From: Tumebacillus flagellatus | GTDB lineage: Bacteria > Bacillota > Bacilli > Tumebacillales > Tumebacillaceae | Assembly (NCBI RefSeq): GCF_000714935.1 | Contig: NZ_JMIR01000022.1 | Coordinates: 1-64,000, forward strand | DNA: 64,000 bases | Reading direction: 5' to 3' | Part shown: positions 39,789 to 52,711 of the stretch, piece by piece | Layout of the letters: every line of letters begins with the position of its first letter | Position numbering within the stretch: the stretch's first letter is position 1 | Notes under the pieces: model-generated | What the model was told of the DNA's origin: nothing | Databases searched by the model: none | What the model saw: the letters and a program-made list of their open reading frames with translations, nothing else | Made by a program: the position numbers and the translations under genes

Positions 39789-42235
39789 CTTCTCTTCTTG
39801 TTGCGTTTGGCCTTCGCAATCACTTGTTTGAGATCGCCCAATTCCTTCGGCGTGCGTCCGCCGTTGCCAGCCCCGGCATTGCTGCCTGCGGCACCTGCGG
39901 CACCTGCGGCACCTGCGGCACCTGCGGCACCTGCGGCACCTGCGCCGCCAGCACCACCGCCGCCTTTGCGTTTTTGCGAAGCAGCCGGTTTCGCCGTTTC
40001 GCTGCGCTTCTTCCCGAAGGTTTGACGCTTTTCTTTCTTCTGCTTGACCTTCTGCTCGTTCTCCATCGTGCGGCGACGCTCGTGGTCCTTGGCGTTGCGC
40101 AACAGTTGGAAGTCGATCGTGCGGTCCAGTTTGTTCGCGCCCATGCACTTCACGCGCACCGGGTCGCCGATGCGGTACACTTTGCCCGAACGCTCTCCGA
40201 CGAGGCAGTATTGCTTCTCGTTGAAGTTGTAGTAGTCGTCGTCCATGTAGGAGACGTGGATCATGCCTTCAATCGAGTTGTCGAGCTCCACGAACATCCC
40301 GAACGAAGTGACGCCGCTGACGATGCCGTCGAACACTTCGCCGACTTTGTCGAGCATGAACTCCACTTTCTTGATGTCGTCCGTCTCGCGCTCGGCATCG
40401 ACCGCCACACGCTCGCGCTCGGAAGTATGGCGTCCCACTTCCGGCATGATCGCCGCCAGTCGCTCATGGCGCTCTTCGGTCAGTTTGCCGCCGTTGTTGA
40501 TCACGTCGCGGATGATGCGATGAATCTGCAAGTCCGGATAACGGCGGATCGGCGAAGTGAAGTGCGAGTAGTACGTCGCCGCCAACCCGAAGTGCCCGAC
40601 CGGGTCATACGAGTACTTCGCTTGCTTCAAGGAACGCAGCAGCACGGTGTTGATGATCCGCTCCTCCGGCTCGCCCTTGACTTTCTCCAACAGCTCTTGC
40701 AGCGCCTTCGGATGCACGCTCTTGCCGTTGCCGATCTTCAGGTGGTACCCGAAGTTGTGCACGAACTCGTTGAAGCCTTGCAGACGCTCCGAATCCGGCT
40801 CTTCGTGAATCCGGTACAGGAACGGCACTTGCAGCCAGTAGAAGTGCTCGGAGACGGTTTCGTTCGCCGCCAGCATGAATTCCTCGATGATCTTCTCGGC
40901 GACGGTGTGCTCGCGCTTCTTGATGTCCACGACTTTGCCGGTTTCGCGGTCGACGATGACCTTCGTCTCTTGGAAGTCAAAGTCGATCGCCCCGCGGTCG
41001 AAACGACGATGGCGGAGTTTCATCGCCAGCTCTTCCATGTCCTTGAACATCGGAATCAGCTTCTCGTAGCGCTTCAACAGCTCTTCGTCCGCTTCCCCGG
41101 AGAGCAGTTTGTAGACGTTGTTGTACGTCATGCGCTCCGTGGTCTTGATCACCGACGTGAAGATGTCATGGCGCACCAGCTCCAACGACGGCGAGAATTC
41201 CATCTCGCAACTCATCGTCAAACGGTCCACCTGCGGGTTCAACGAGCAGATGCCGTTGGAAAGACGGTGCGGCAGCATCGGAATGACGCGGTCGACGAGG
41301 TAGACGGAAGTCCCGCGCTTGTACGCTTCTTGGTCGAGCGGAGAGCCCTCCGTAACGTAGTACGACACGTCCGCGATGTGAACGCCGAGCAACCAGTTGC
41401 CGTTGTCGAGCTTCTTGACATGCACCGCGTCGTCCAAGTCCTTCGCATCTTCGCCGTCGATGGTGACGATCACTTCGTCGCGCAAGTCGCGGCGACCGAC
41501 GAGGTCGCGCTCGGTGATGAGATCCGGAATGTCGTTGGCCGCTTCCAGCACTTCTTGCGGGAATTCTTCCGGCAGGCCGTATTTGCGGATGACGGAGAGG
41601 ATGTCGACACCCGGATCGTCCGGGTTGCCGAGAATCTCCAACACGCGGCCTTGCGGATTGCGCCAGCCCTCGGGATAGGCGATGATCTCGACGACGACTT
41701 TCTGCCCTTCTTGGACGCCGGCGAAGTCCTCTTCCGCGAGGAAGATGTCTTGGCCCAGTCGCTTGTCGTCCGGTGAGACGAACGCGTACCGCTTGGTCAT
41801 CGTGGTGATGGTGCCGACGACCGTTTTGGTCGCGCGCTCCAAGATGCGGATGATCTCGCCCTCTTGGCGAGGGCCGTTGCCTTTGCGGTTGACGCGGGCG
41901 ATGACCCGGTCGCCGTGCATCGCGCCGTTCATATCCCCCGCCGCGATAAACACGTCCTTATCCCACTTCACCGGATCTTCCGGAATCACGAAGCCGAAGC
42001 CCCGCGATTTGCCCTGCATGCGGCCGACGACGAGGTTCATTTTTTCCGGAACCCCGTATGCGGCGCTGCGGGTTTGGACGACTTTGCCGTCCTCCTCCAT
42101 GATGTTGAGGAGTTGAAGCAGCGATTCGGTTTCTTCTTCGGATTGCAAGTCGAAGTACGCTTCCATCTCTTCCGCGTTCATCGGCTTATATTCAAGACCG
42201 CGCATCAAATCGAGGATGTGTTGTTCTGTTAGCAC
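39776..42235 (-). CDS. rnr: Ribonuclease R
   Basis: An 819-residue 3-prime-to-5-prime exoribonuclease that degrades structured RNA and works with tmRNA/SmpB. Order: winged-helix start, cold-shock RNA-binding domains (about 55-220), RNB catalytic core with DGEDAKDLDDAVHV metal-binding Asp residues, S1 domain (EVFDGIVSGVTSFGMFVELDNSIEGMIHVS), then a Lys-rich tail. The tail contains six perfect Gly-Ala-Ala repeats. The GTG at 42235 has AAGGGGGA five to six bases upstream; a 14-codon longer frame lacks a site. Confidence 0.97.
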   Translation of the reverse strand: MLTEQHILDLMRGLEYKPMNAEEMEAYFDLQSEEETESLLQLLNIMEEDGKVVQTRSAAYGVPEKMNLVVGRMQGKSRGFGFVIPEDPVKWDKDVFIAAGDMNGAMHGDRVIARVNRKGNGPRQEGEIIRILERATKTVVGTITTMTKRYAFVSPDDKRLGQDIFLAEEDFAGVQEGQKVVVEIIAYPEGWRNPQGRVLEILGNPDDPGVDILSVIRKYGLPEEFPQEVLEAANDIPDLITERDLVGRRDLRDEVIVTIDGEDAKDLDDAVHVKKLDNGNWLLGVHIADVSYYVTEGSPLDQEAYKRGTSVYLVDRVIPMLPHRLSNGICSLNPQVDRLTMSCEMEFSPSLELVRHDIFTSVIKTTERMTYNNVYKLLSGEADEELLKRYEKLIPMFKDMEELAMKLRHRRFDRGAIDFDFQETKVIVDRETGKVVDIKKREHTVAEKIIEEFMLAANETVSEHFYWLQVPFLYRIHEEPDSERLQGFNEFVHNFGYHLKIGNGKSVHPKALQELLEKVKGEPEERIINTVLLRSLKQAKYSYDPVGHFGLAATYYSHFTSPIRRYPDLQIHRIIRDVINNGGKLTEERHERLAAIMPEVGRHTSERERVAVDAERETDDIKKVEFMLDKVGEVFDGIVSGVTSFGMFVELDNSIEGMIHVSYMDDDYYNFNEKQYCLVGERSGKVYRIGDPVRVKCMGANKLDRTIDFQLLRNAKDHERRRTMENEQKVKQKKEKRQTFGKKRSETAKPAASQKRKGGGGAGGAGAAGAAGAAGAAGAAGAAGSNAGAGNGGRTPKELGDLKQVIAKAKRNKKRRNAR
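39889..39942. repeat. Six tandem 9-bp repeats inside rnr
   Basis: CGGCACCTG is repeated six times without a mismatch (54 bp), encoding (Gly-Ala-Ala)6 near the RNase R C-terminus. A perfect in-frame array like this is prone to slippage in whole-codon steps. Confidence 0.95.
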
Positions 42236-42291
42236 GCTGGTCCCCCCTTTTGCGTTTTGCTCTAGTATCTCCTGCAAATCGAATGCTAAAC

Positions 42292-42323
42292 AAAAGGGGG
42301 CATGTTTCCATAAAATGCCCCTT
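42292..42323 (-). terminator. Hairpin between the esterase and rnr
   Basis: AAGGGGGCAT/ATGCCCCTT stem; on the minus strand it is followed by TTTTG. It could attenuate read-through into rnr. Confidence 0.7.
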
Positions 42324-42368
42324 GTCCCAAGTATACCATGCCTCTCTACTTATGTATGCAAAAAGGGG

Positions 42369-43067
42369 TTATTGCGCCCCGATGAAGCCGACAACTTCCG
42401 CCATCACTTGTTCCGATTCGCAATCCACGCAGATCATATGACGGGACTGCGGGTACAACCGCAACTCCTTGGTCTGACTCCGCGCCAATTCGTAGATGTA
42501 CGTCGCGCTGCGCGCTTCCACGAGGTCGTCAAGCTCCCCCTGCACGACCAACAGAGGCATCTCGATCTCCTCCACCAACGGCTTCACGGTCTGCACGAGG
42601 CGGCGGAAATGCACCAGCGCGCGCACAGGCGTGCTTTTGACTTTGGCGAGATAGCGCTGCACGTCTTCGTCCCGTGCGCCGCCGGTGTTGCGCATCGATT
42701 TCTGAATCGCTTCGGCGATCGTCTTGAACAGCTGCTTCGGGTTGATCGTGTAAATCGGCGTCGAGAGCAGAGTCAGCGAACGGATGCGGTCGCGGTACTT
42801 GTTGGCGAGATACGTTGCGATCAGGCCGCCCATCGAAAACCCCACGAGGTGCACCTGCTGATGTTCTTTCAAGAGCGCCGTCAATTCCTTCTCCGCGCTG
42901 TGAATCCAATCCAGCCACGAGACGCGCTCCAGCTCCATGCGCGACCCGCCGTGCCCTGCCAGCGTCGGCATCACGACCGTATGTCCCGCGTCGCGCAGGC
43001 GGTCTCCCAATTGCCCGAGGTCGGACGGCGCCCCGGTAAAGCCGTGGATGAGCAGACAAACTCCCAT
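42369..43067 (-). CDS. Alpha/beta-fold carboxylesterase
   Basis: A 232-residue monoacylglycerol-lipase-like esterase of the Est30/YvaK type. HGFTG is the oxyanion region, GFSMGG the nucleophile elbow (Ser near 95), GELDDLV the acid, and SRHMICVD the His. Its place between secG and rnr is the normal position of yvaK in Bacillus-type genomes. AGGAGG precedes the ATG by 11 bases. Physiological substrate unknown. Confidence 0.93.
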   Translation of the reverse strand: MGVCLLIHGFTGAPSDLGQLGDRLRDAGHTVVMPTLAGHGGSRMELERVSWLDWIHSAEKELTALLKEHQQVHLVGFSMGGLIATYLANKYRDRIRSLTLLSTPIYTINPKQLFKTIAEAIQKSMRNTGGARDEDVQRYLAKVKSTPVRALVHFRRLVQTVKPLVEEIEMPLLVVQGELDDLVEARSATYIYELARSQTKELRLYPQSRHMICVDCESEQVMAEVVGFIGAQ

Positions 43068-43102
43068 CGAAGTCTCAGCCTCCTGTTTTGAAAAAAGCTA
43101 TG

Positions 43103-43149
43103 AAAAAAAGTACCGCCTCTGCCCATGAGATAGGAACGAGAACGGTACT
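43103..43149 (-). terminator. Hairpin/terminator after secG
   Basis: AGTACCG/CGGTACT stem with T7 on the minus strand, between secG and the esterase gene. Confidence 0.7.
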
Positions 43150-43171
43150 CGATTTGTCAAAAAGGAAACGA

Positions 43172-43408
43172 CTACTGGTGCGTAACCAACCAAGCGACCC
43201 ACAAGGTGAGGCCGATGAACGCGATGGCAAGACCTGCGGTAAAACGAGCCAGAACCGCGTCAAAGCCGCGAGCTTTACGCCCGATCATCTGTTCAGCGCC
43301 GCCGGAGATCGCCCCCGACAGACCGGCAGTCTTACTCGATTGAAGCAGAACGACCAAGATCAAAGCGATCGCCACGATGACCAACAAGACTTTAGCAAAC
43401 GTCAACAT
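43172..43408 (-). CDS. secG: Preprotein translocase subunit SecG
   Basis: A 78-residue SecG with two TM helices (about 5-23 and 53-74) and the conserved LLQSSKTAGLSGAISGGAEQMIGRKARG loop between them. It assists the SecYE channel. GGAGGTG lies before the ATG. It is the first gene of the secG-esterase-rnr-smpB group, with a good promoter upstream. Confidence 0.97.
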   Translation of the reverse strand: MLTFAKVLLVIVAIALILVVLLQSSKTAGLSGAISGGAEQMIGRKARGFDAVLARFTAGLAIAFIGLTLWVAWLVTHQ

Positions 43409-43457
43409 CTAACTTACTCACCTCCAAGGTGCGGAAGAGCCACACATGTACCCGTCT

Positions 43458-43486
43458 ATTGTAACATATGCCCATCTGCTGTACAA
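43458..43486 (-). promoter_or_regulatory. Promoter of the secG group
   Basis: TTGTAC (-35) and TACAAT (-10) with exactly 17-bp spacing on the minus strand, 50 bases before secG. Confidence 0.75.
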
Positions 43487-43502
43487 GAATCGACCGACAT
43501 TT

Positions 43503-43538
43503 AAAAAACTCCCCAAGCCGTGACCGGGGGAGTTTTTT
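43503..43538 (-). terminator. Terminator of the glycolytic operon
   Basis: AAAAAACTCCCC/GGGGAGTTTTTT stem just past eno. Confidence 0.92.
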
Positions 43539-43551
43539 CGAAAGGTTGAAC

Positions 43552-46429
<2,878 letters not shown>

Positions 46430-46441
46430 GATGGAACCTCC

Positions 46442-47206
46442 TTAGAGAGCGTTGCGAACGAGGCTGGCGAATGTTCCCGGATCAAGCGATGCACCGCCGA
46501 CCAGTGCGCCGTCGATGTCCGATTGCGCCATCAGTTCCGCGATGTTGTCAGGTTTTACAGAGCCGCCGTATTGGATGCGGACGAGGTTGGCTTTGTCTTG
46601 GCCGTACATGTCGGAGAGCACCGAGCGGATGTGCGTGCAAACGGCGTTTGCGTCTTGCGCCGTCGCCGTCATGCCCGTGCCGATCGCCCAGATCGGTTCG
46701 TACGCGACGACCGAGCGCGCGACGTCGTCTGCGGAAACCGCGTTGAACGCGGCGCGGACTTGCGACTCCACGAGCGTGTTCGTCACGCCCTGGTTGCGTT
46801 GGTCGAGATCTTCGCCGACGCAGACGATCGGGAGCAGGCCGTGCTTGAGCGCTTGCTGAACTTTCGCGTTGACCGACTCGTCCGTTTCGCCGAAGTATTG
46901 ACGGCGTTCGGAGTGGCCGATGATCACGTACTTCGCGCCGGCGTCCTTCAGCATGATCGCAGACGTTTCGCCGGTGTACGCGCCCTCTTCCGCTTGGTGC
47001 ACGTTTTGCGCGCCCAGTTGAATCGGGGTGCCTTGCGCTTGATTGTGCACCGCGTAGAGCGCCGTCGCCGGGGCGCAGATGACGACGTCCGCTTGGCTTT
47101 GGTTCGGAATGTCGGCGAGCAGTCCGTCGAGATGCTCGACGTAGGAAAGGGCTTGGGAGACCGTCTTGAACATCTTCCAGTTGCCCGCGAGAATCGGTTT
47201 GCGCAT
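46442..47206 (-). CDS. tpiA: Triosephosphate isomerase
   Basis: A 254-residue TIM barrel. The N-terminal AGNWKM (Lys), VIIGHSERR (His) and AYEPIWAIGTG (catalytic Glu and flexible loop) are all present. AGAGGAGGG lies before the ATG. It interconverts dihydroxyacetone phosphate and glyceraldehyde 3-phosphate between pgk and gpmI. Confidence 0.99.
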   Translation of the reverse strand: MRKPILAGNWKMFKTVSQALSYVEHLDGLLADIPNQSQADVVICAPATALYAVHNQAQGTPIQLGAQNVHQAEEGAYTGETSAIMLKDAGAKYVIIGHSERRQYFGETDESVNAKVQQALKHGLLPIVCVGEDLDQRNQGVTNTLVESQVRAAFNAVSADDVARSVVAYEPIWAIGTGMTATAQDANAVCTHIRSVLSDMYGQDKANLVRIQYGGSVKPDNIAELMAQSDIDGALVGGASLDPGTFASLVRNAL

Positions 47207-47247
47207 TGGGGGTTGCCCTCCTCTGGTTCTCCGCTTATTTGTCTTAC

Positions 47248-48435
47248 TTATTTATCTTGCAAGGCGACCACGCCCGGAAGCGCTTTGCCTTCGAGGAATT
47301 CAAGCGACGCGCCGCCGCCGGTGGAGATGTGGGTCATTTTTTCCGCGAGGCCGGATTTCTCGACGGCTGCGACCGAATCGCCGCCGCCGACGATCGTGGT
47401 GCCGGTGTTCTTGGCGACCGCTTCCGCCACCGCGTTGGTGCCCTTGGCAAACGCCTCCATTTCGAACACGCCCATCGGGCCGTTCCAGATCACGGTGTTG
47501 GAGCGGGCGATGACGAGTCCGAACGTCTTGATCGATTTCGGACCGATATCCAGCGCCATCCAGCCCTCCGGCACGCCTTCGTGCTCGGCGTCGATCACTT
47601 TGTGCTCGGCGTCTGCTTTGAAAGCGGACGCGACGACGAGGTCTTCCGGCAGGAAGATCATCACGCCTTCCTTCTCCGCGCGGTCGAGCAGTTCTTTGGC
47701 GAGCGGAACTTTGTCTTCCTCGACGAGCGAGCCGCCGAGGTTATAGCCCATCGCTTTGAGGAACGTGTTCGCCATGCCTCCGCCGATGATCAACTGGTCG
47801 ACTTTGGTCAGCAGGTTCTCAAGAACGGTGATCTTATCGGAAACTTTCGCGCCGCCGATGATCGCCGTAAACGGTCGGTTCGGGTCGTCGAGCGCACGGC
47901 CCATGATGTCGATTTCCTTCTCCATCAAGAAGCCTGCCACCGCCGGAATGTGGTCGGCGATGCCTGCCGTCGAAGCGTGCGCGCGATGCGCCGTGCCAAA
48001 CGCGTCATTGACAAACACGTCGGCGAGCGACGCGAACGCTTTGGCGAGCTCCGGGTCGTTTTTCTCTTCGCCTTTGTGGAAGCGGACGTTTTCCAAAAGC
48101 AGCACGTCGCCGTCTTGGAGCAGGTTGACGCGCTCTTGGACGGCCGGACCGATCGAGTCGGACGTTTTTTCCACGTTTTTGCCGAGCAATTCGGAGAGGC
48201 GAACCGCCACCGGATCGAGGCTGTACTTCGCGTTGACTTCGCCCTTCGGGCGGCCGAGGTGAGACGCGAGGATGACGCGCGCGCCGTTGTCGATCAAGAA
48301 GCGGATCGTCGGCAGCGCGGCGACGATGCGGGTGTCGTCGGTGATCGCGCCGTTTTCAAGCGGCACGTTGAAGTCGCAGCGGACAAATACTTTTTTGCCG
48401 CGGACGTCGAGGTCTTGGACGGTTTTTTTGTTCAC
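47248..48435 (-). CDS. pgk: Phosphoglycerate kinase
   Basis: A 395-residue kinase making ATP from 1,3-bisphosphoglycerate. [11 protein letters not shown] is the substrate site and [13 protein letters not shown] the nucleotide loop. The GTG at 48435 has GGAGGT eight bases upstream and gives the normal [11 protein letters not shown] start; the frame extends to 48477 without a site. The 182 bases between gapA and pgk contain an imperfect GGAGGA/TCCTCC hairpin (48485-48517), possibly an mRNA processing or extra promoter region. Confidence 0.99.
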   Translation of the reverse strand: MNKKTVQDLDVRGKKVFVRCDFNVPLENGAITDDTRIVAALPTIRFLIDNGARVILASHLGRPKGEVNAKYSLDPVAVRLSELLGKNVEKTSDSIGPAVQERVNLLQDGDVLLLENVRFHKGEEKNDPELAKAFASLADVFVNDAFGTAHRAHASTAGIADHIPAVAGFLMEKEIDIMGRALDDPNRPFTAIIGGAKVSDKITVLENLLTKVDQLIIGGGMANTFLKAMGYNLGGSLVEEDKVPLAKELLDRAEKEGVMIFLPEDLVVASAFKADAEHKVIDAEHEGVPEGWMALDIGPKSIKTFGLVIARSNTVIWNGPMGVFEMEAFAKGTNAVAEAVAKNTGTTIVGGGDSVAAVEKSGLAEKMTHISTGGGASLEFLEGKALPGVVALQDK

Positions 48436-48617
48436 AGGGTCGTACCTCCGGTATGTATGAGAATGACTTCCGATCATAGCAAAGGAGGAGAATGAACCTG
48501 ATATCCATCCTCCTCACATGCAATTCGTTTTGATTTTACCAAATGTTTCTCTGTGTGGAAACAGAATTCGGTCAATCTGTCATACTCTTTTCAGTTGTAC
48601 GGGCAATTATGTTATAC

Positions 48618-49652
<1,035 letters not shown>

Positions 49653-49655
49653 CTA

Positions 49656-50690
49656 TCAAGTGCGTTCTTCTCGTCTGCTTTCTAATATGGCATCCGCCAC
49701 CGCTTCGTCTGTCACTAAGACATGCAAGGGACAGCCGTGCGCGACGGCAGAGATTGCTTCTGCCTTGGACTTGCCTCCCGCGACGGCGACGATCTGTTCG
49801 ATGTGCTTGAGATCGGATACTCGAAGCCCCACCGTGTTCATCGCGTGAACAATGTTGCCGCTGCGGTCAAAATAGTACCCGAACGCTTCTGCAATCGCCC
49901 CCTGCCCGGCCAATTGTTCGATCTTGGCGGGAGGCAGTTTGCGCCGTTTTGCCATGGGGATAGCTTGCCCGATCCCATGAACAACCATCCGAGCGCTGCG
50001 GATGCGTTGCAGAGTGTCTTGAACGTGCGGCTCCGAGATGAACGTTTGCAACGCCTCGTCGCCCAACAGGTCCGGGGCGTGCAACATGCGGTACGTACCG
50101 CCCAACTTCGTCGCGAGTTTCGAGGCGATGGTGTTCGCTTGAAACTCCATGTTCTCGCCGATGCCGCCGCGTGCCGGAAGCACTTCCACACCCAATTGGG
50201 TGCGCGGCATCTGCTCAGCCACCGTGGCGACGGTCGTTCCGCCGGTCACGGCGAGGATGTCGCCGCTCTTCAAAATTCCGCGGACATAATCGGCTGCGGA
50301 GTGACCGAGCGCTTTGATCACCAACGGATCGTGGTCGGCGTCGCCGGGGACGATCCGCACCTGCTGCAAGCCGAGCTTGTCAGCGAGACGGCGTTCCTTC
50401 AAGCCTAAGCCCTCGATCTCGCGGATCACGTCGGCGAGGTCGTCGAGCAAGGACTTGCCGCTTTCGGTCAAGTGCATGCCGACCGTTTCGATGGTCAACA
50501 AGCCCTGTTCTTTCAAAAAATCCACTTCGGCGCGCAGGATTCGTTCCGTTGTCTGCAACTGCTGGGCCAAAGCCCTCCGACCGATCGGTTGTGTAAGAAA
50601 AAGGTGGTGCAAGATGCGGTAGCGCTTCTTCATCGTGGTGAGTAGATCGGGGACCAGCAGTTGCTGGAGCGCCAGCAGTTCATTTGGCAA
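49656..50690 (-). CDS. cggR: Central glycolytic genes regulator CggR
   Basis: A 344-residue SorC/DeoR-family repressor. An N-terminal helix-turn-helix (KKRYRILHHLFLTQPIGRRALAQQLQTTERILRAEVDFLKEQGLL) is followed by a sugar-phosphate-binding domain (from about 90) with GGTTVATVAEQMP and PARGGIGEN. In Bacillus it represses gapA to eno and is released by fructose-1,6-bisphosphate. The TTG at 50690 has GAGAGGAGG nine bases upstream. A matching operator lies just upstream. Confidence 0.96.
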   Translation of the reverse strand: MPNELLALQQLLVPDLLTTMKKRYRILHHLFLTQPIGRRALAQQLQTTERILRAEVDFLKEQGLLTIETVGMHLTESGKSLLDDLADVIREIEGLGLKERRLADKLGLQQVRIVPGDADHDPLVIKALGHSAADYVRGILKSGDILAVTGGTTVATVAEQMPRTQLGVEVLPARGGIGENMEFQANTIASKLATKLGGTYRMLHAPDLLGDEALQTFISEPHVQDTLQRIRSARMVVHGIGQAIPMAKRRKLPPAKIEQLAGQGAIAEAFGYYFDRSGNIVHAMNTVGLRVSDLKHIEQIVAVAGGKSKAEAISAVAHGCPLHVLVTDEAVADAILESRREERT

Positions 50691-50712
50691 CTGGAAGTTC
50701 CTCCTCTCGTGG

Positions 50713-50749
50713 GTCAAATAATGTCCCGCATATGCATATTATGTCCCGC
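50713..50749 (-). promoter_or_regulatory. CggR operator
   Basis: On the minus strand two CGGGACAT half-sites lie 20 bp apart, each followed by an AT-rich stretch and TG(A). This matches the tandem CGGGAC-N6-TGTC layout of Bacillus CggR operators. It overlaps a CATAAT -10-like sequence, 23 bases before cggR. Confidence 0.8.
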
Positions 50750-50757
50750 TTGCTCCG

Positions 50758-50790
50758 AAAAAAGTGCAGACACTTCGTCTGCTCATTTTT
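50758..50790. terminator. Terminator of rpoN
   Basis: GCAGAC-GAAGT-GTCTGC hairpin followed by T6 on the minus strand; T5 also follows on the plus strand. Confidence 0.82.
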
Positions 50791-50856
50791 ACTATATCCA
50801 ACTCAGAGGAAATCTGCAACCCTCCGCTGTGAATTGGAGAGATTCTATTCCAGATT

Positions 50857-52254
50857 CTAGTCATCGTAGCGTTTGCGTTGCGAAGAGGACGGAAGCCCTT
50901 CTTCTTCGCGGTATTTGGCGACCGTGCGGCGGGCGATCTCGATGCCCTGCGCCTGCAAGAGGTCGGTGAGTTTTTGGTCGGAGAGCGGTTTCTTGGGATC
51001 TTCGCCGGAGATCAAGCGGCGGATTTCCGCTTTGATGCTTTCGGCGGCCGCGCCGTCTCCCGTCGAAGTCTGCACGCCGGAGTTGAAAAAATACTTCAAC
51101 TCAAACACGCCCCGCGGCGTCTGCGCATACTTGCCCGTGGTCGCGCGCGAGACCGTCGATTCATGCAGTCCGACTTGGTCGGCGACCTGACGCAAGGTAA
51201 GCGGTTTCATATTCGAAATGCCTCCGTCGAAAAAACCGCGCTGCATCTCCACGATCGCTTGCGTGACATTGTAGATCGTCTGCCGGCGCTGTTCAAGCGA
51301 CTTCATCAGCCAGAGCGCCCCGTTGAGTTTGCCGTTGATGTAATCGCGGGTTTCTTTGTGCGACGGGTCTTGGGTGCTCAACATGCTGCGGTAGAACTCG
51401 TTGATGTGGAGTTTGGGCAAGGCTTTTTCGTTGACGACGACCACGTAGTCGCGGCCGACTTTTTCCACGAAGACGTCGGGGATGATGTAATGCGGCGTTT
51501 CGGTGGAGTACATCCGGCCCGGTTTCGGGTCGAGGGTTTTCAGCAGGTCGACCATGCGCTGCACCTCGGCAGGCGTGACGCCGAGCGTGGAAGCGACGCG
51601 GGTGATGCGTCCCTGGGCGACGTCTTCGAGACAGTGATCGATCAGCGGGTAGATCGCGGACGGGATTTTTTCCTGTTTGGAACGTCCCTTGCGTTCGGTG
51701 CGTTCCGCAAGTTCCGCCAATTGCAGGCGGAGGCATTCTCCGAGGTTGCGGGCTCCAACGCCGGTCGGTTCAAACGTCTGGATAGTTTTCAGCACGGCTT
51801 CCACGCGCTCCAGTTTGGTTTTTAGCTGGGTCGCGCATTCCGGCACGCCGAGCGTCAGGTAGCCGTTGTCGTCGATGTTTCCGATCAAGTAACGCCCGAT
51901 GCGCAGCTCTTCGGGAGAGAGTTTTTGCAGGCGCAGTTGGTTGCTCAAGTGGTCGTGCAACGACTGGCTCTGGCGGACGGTGGCGGCGGGGTCCCACTCG
52001 TCTCGATCGCGGTCGCGGGACTCCACGGCGGGAGCACCTGCGACGCGGGACGACGAATCGCGTTGCATCCGCGCGAGTTCCGACCAGTCTACGCGCTGTT
52101 CGGACTCGATCACCGGGTTGACGGCGAGTTCGCCTTCGAGGTATTCCAGCAGCTCCAGCGATGAAAATTGCAAGACCGTAATCGCTTGGCGCAACTCCGG
52201 CGTCATGACCAAGCGCTGTGATTGTTCTTGCCACAAGCCGTACCCCATCTGCAT
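50857..52254 (-). CDS. rpoN: RNA polymerase sigma-54 factor
   Basis: A 465-residue sigma-54. The N-terminal activator-contact region (YGLWQEQSQRLVMTPELRQAITVLQFSSLELLEYLE), core-binding middle, HTH (LTLRQVADQVGLHESTVSRATTGKYAQTPRGVFELKYFF) and the RpoN box RRTVAKYREEEGLPSSSQRKRY are all present. The start at 52254 has AAGGGGGG nine bases upstream; the frame runs to 52383 with unrelated residues. It lies directly upstream of cggR, as often seen in Bacillales. Confidence 0.97.
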   Translation of the reverse strand: MQMGYGLWQEQSQRLVMTPELRQAITVLQFSSLELLEYLEGELAVNPVIESEQRVDWSELARMQRDSSSRVAGAPAVESRDRDRDEWDPAATVRQSQSLHDHLSNQLRLQKLSPEELRIGRYLIGNIDDNGYLTLGVPECATQLKTKLERVEAVLKTIQTFEPTGVGARNLGECLRLQLAELAERTERKGRSKQEKIPSAIYPLIDHCLEDVAQGRITRVASTLGVTPAEVQRMVDLLKTLDPKPGRMYSTETPHYIIPDVFVEKVGRDYVVVVNEKALPKLHINEFYRSMLSTQDPSHKETRDYINGKLNGALWLMKSLEQRRQTIYNVTQAIVEMQRGFFDGGISNMKPLTLRQVADQVGLHESTVSRATTGKYAQTPRGVFELKYFFNSGVQTSTGDGAAAESIKAEIRRLISGEDPKKPLSDQKLTDLLQAQGIEIARRTVAKYREEEGLPSSSQRKRYDD

Positions 52255-52393
52255 CTCGCGTGTCCCCCCTTTTGAACGCCCCTTGGGACGTGTCGGTTCC
52301 GTTTTTTGCTCATGAAAAAAAGCGTCGTCACTGAACAGTGTAGCAGAACGACGCTGATTTTGCGACGGCGCGGGGAGTGGCAAAGAACGGGTT

Positions 52394-52585
52394 TTAGGCG
52401 TAGAGAACGTGCACGCCGCCGCTCTCGTCGAGCAGGGCGAAGCGCACGTCGCGCAGGTCGTAAATTTGCAGTTGGGAGAGCGTTTCGCGCAGCCAAGGTT
52501 CGTTGAGTCCGGCTTTCATGAGGTTTTCGTAGCACATCTTGCCCGCTTGGATCAGCGGAAGGGATGTGGGTTTTTGTGCGTTCAT
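52394..52585 (-). CDS. Stand-alone YetF (DUF421) C-terminal-like domain
   Basis: A 63-residue protein beginning MNAQKPTSLPLIQAGKMCYENLMKAGLNEPWLRETLSQLQIYDLRDVRFALLDESGGVHV. This matches the soluble tail of DUF421/YetF membrane proteins (P-LI-GK---NL-KAGL---WL---L------DV-FA-LD--G---V), but the usual N-terminal TM helices are absent. AAGGAGGT lies ahead of the ATG. Start 52585 is preferred over the longer frame to 52636. Function unknown. Confidence 0.75.
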   Translation of the reverse strand: MNAQKPTSLPLIQAGKMCYENLMKAGLNEPWLRETLSQLQIYDLRDVRFALLDESGGVHVLYA

Positions 52586-52711
52586 GGGTGCGTACCTCCT
52601 TATCTTGTTAGCATGTGCTTTGTGGCGGGTAAACATTCAGAGGCATACAACGGCAGGTTGCTAGCATAGGGTGGGGATAGCAAGTGAATTTTTGAAGAGG
52701 AGGAGACTGCC

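Noticed and set aside
39889-39942. Possible CRISPR-like array
   Set aside because: The repeats are 9 bp, contiguous and in frame within rnr, without spacers. No CRISPR array or cas gene is present anywhere in the window.
39260-41776. 838-codon plus-strand open frame opposite rnr
   Set aside because: Antisense shadow of RNase R with low-complexity composition and no ribosome site.
48485-48517. Terminator between gapA and pgk
   Set aside because: The GGAGGA/TCCTCC hairpin has a long loop and no T-run; it is noted only as a possible processing or ribosome-site-masking structure.
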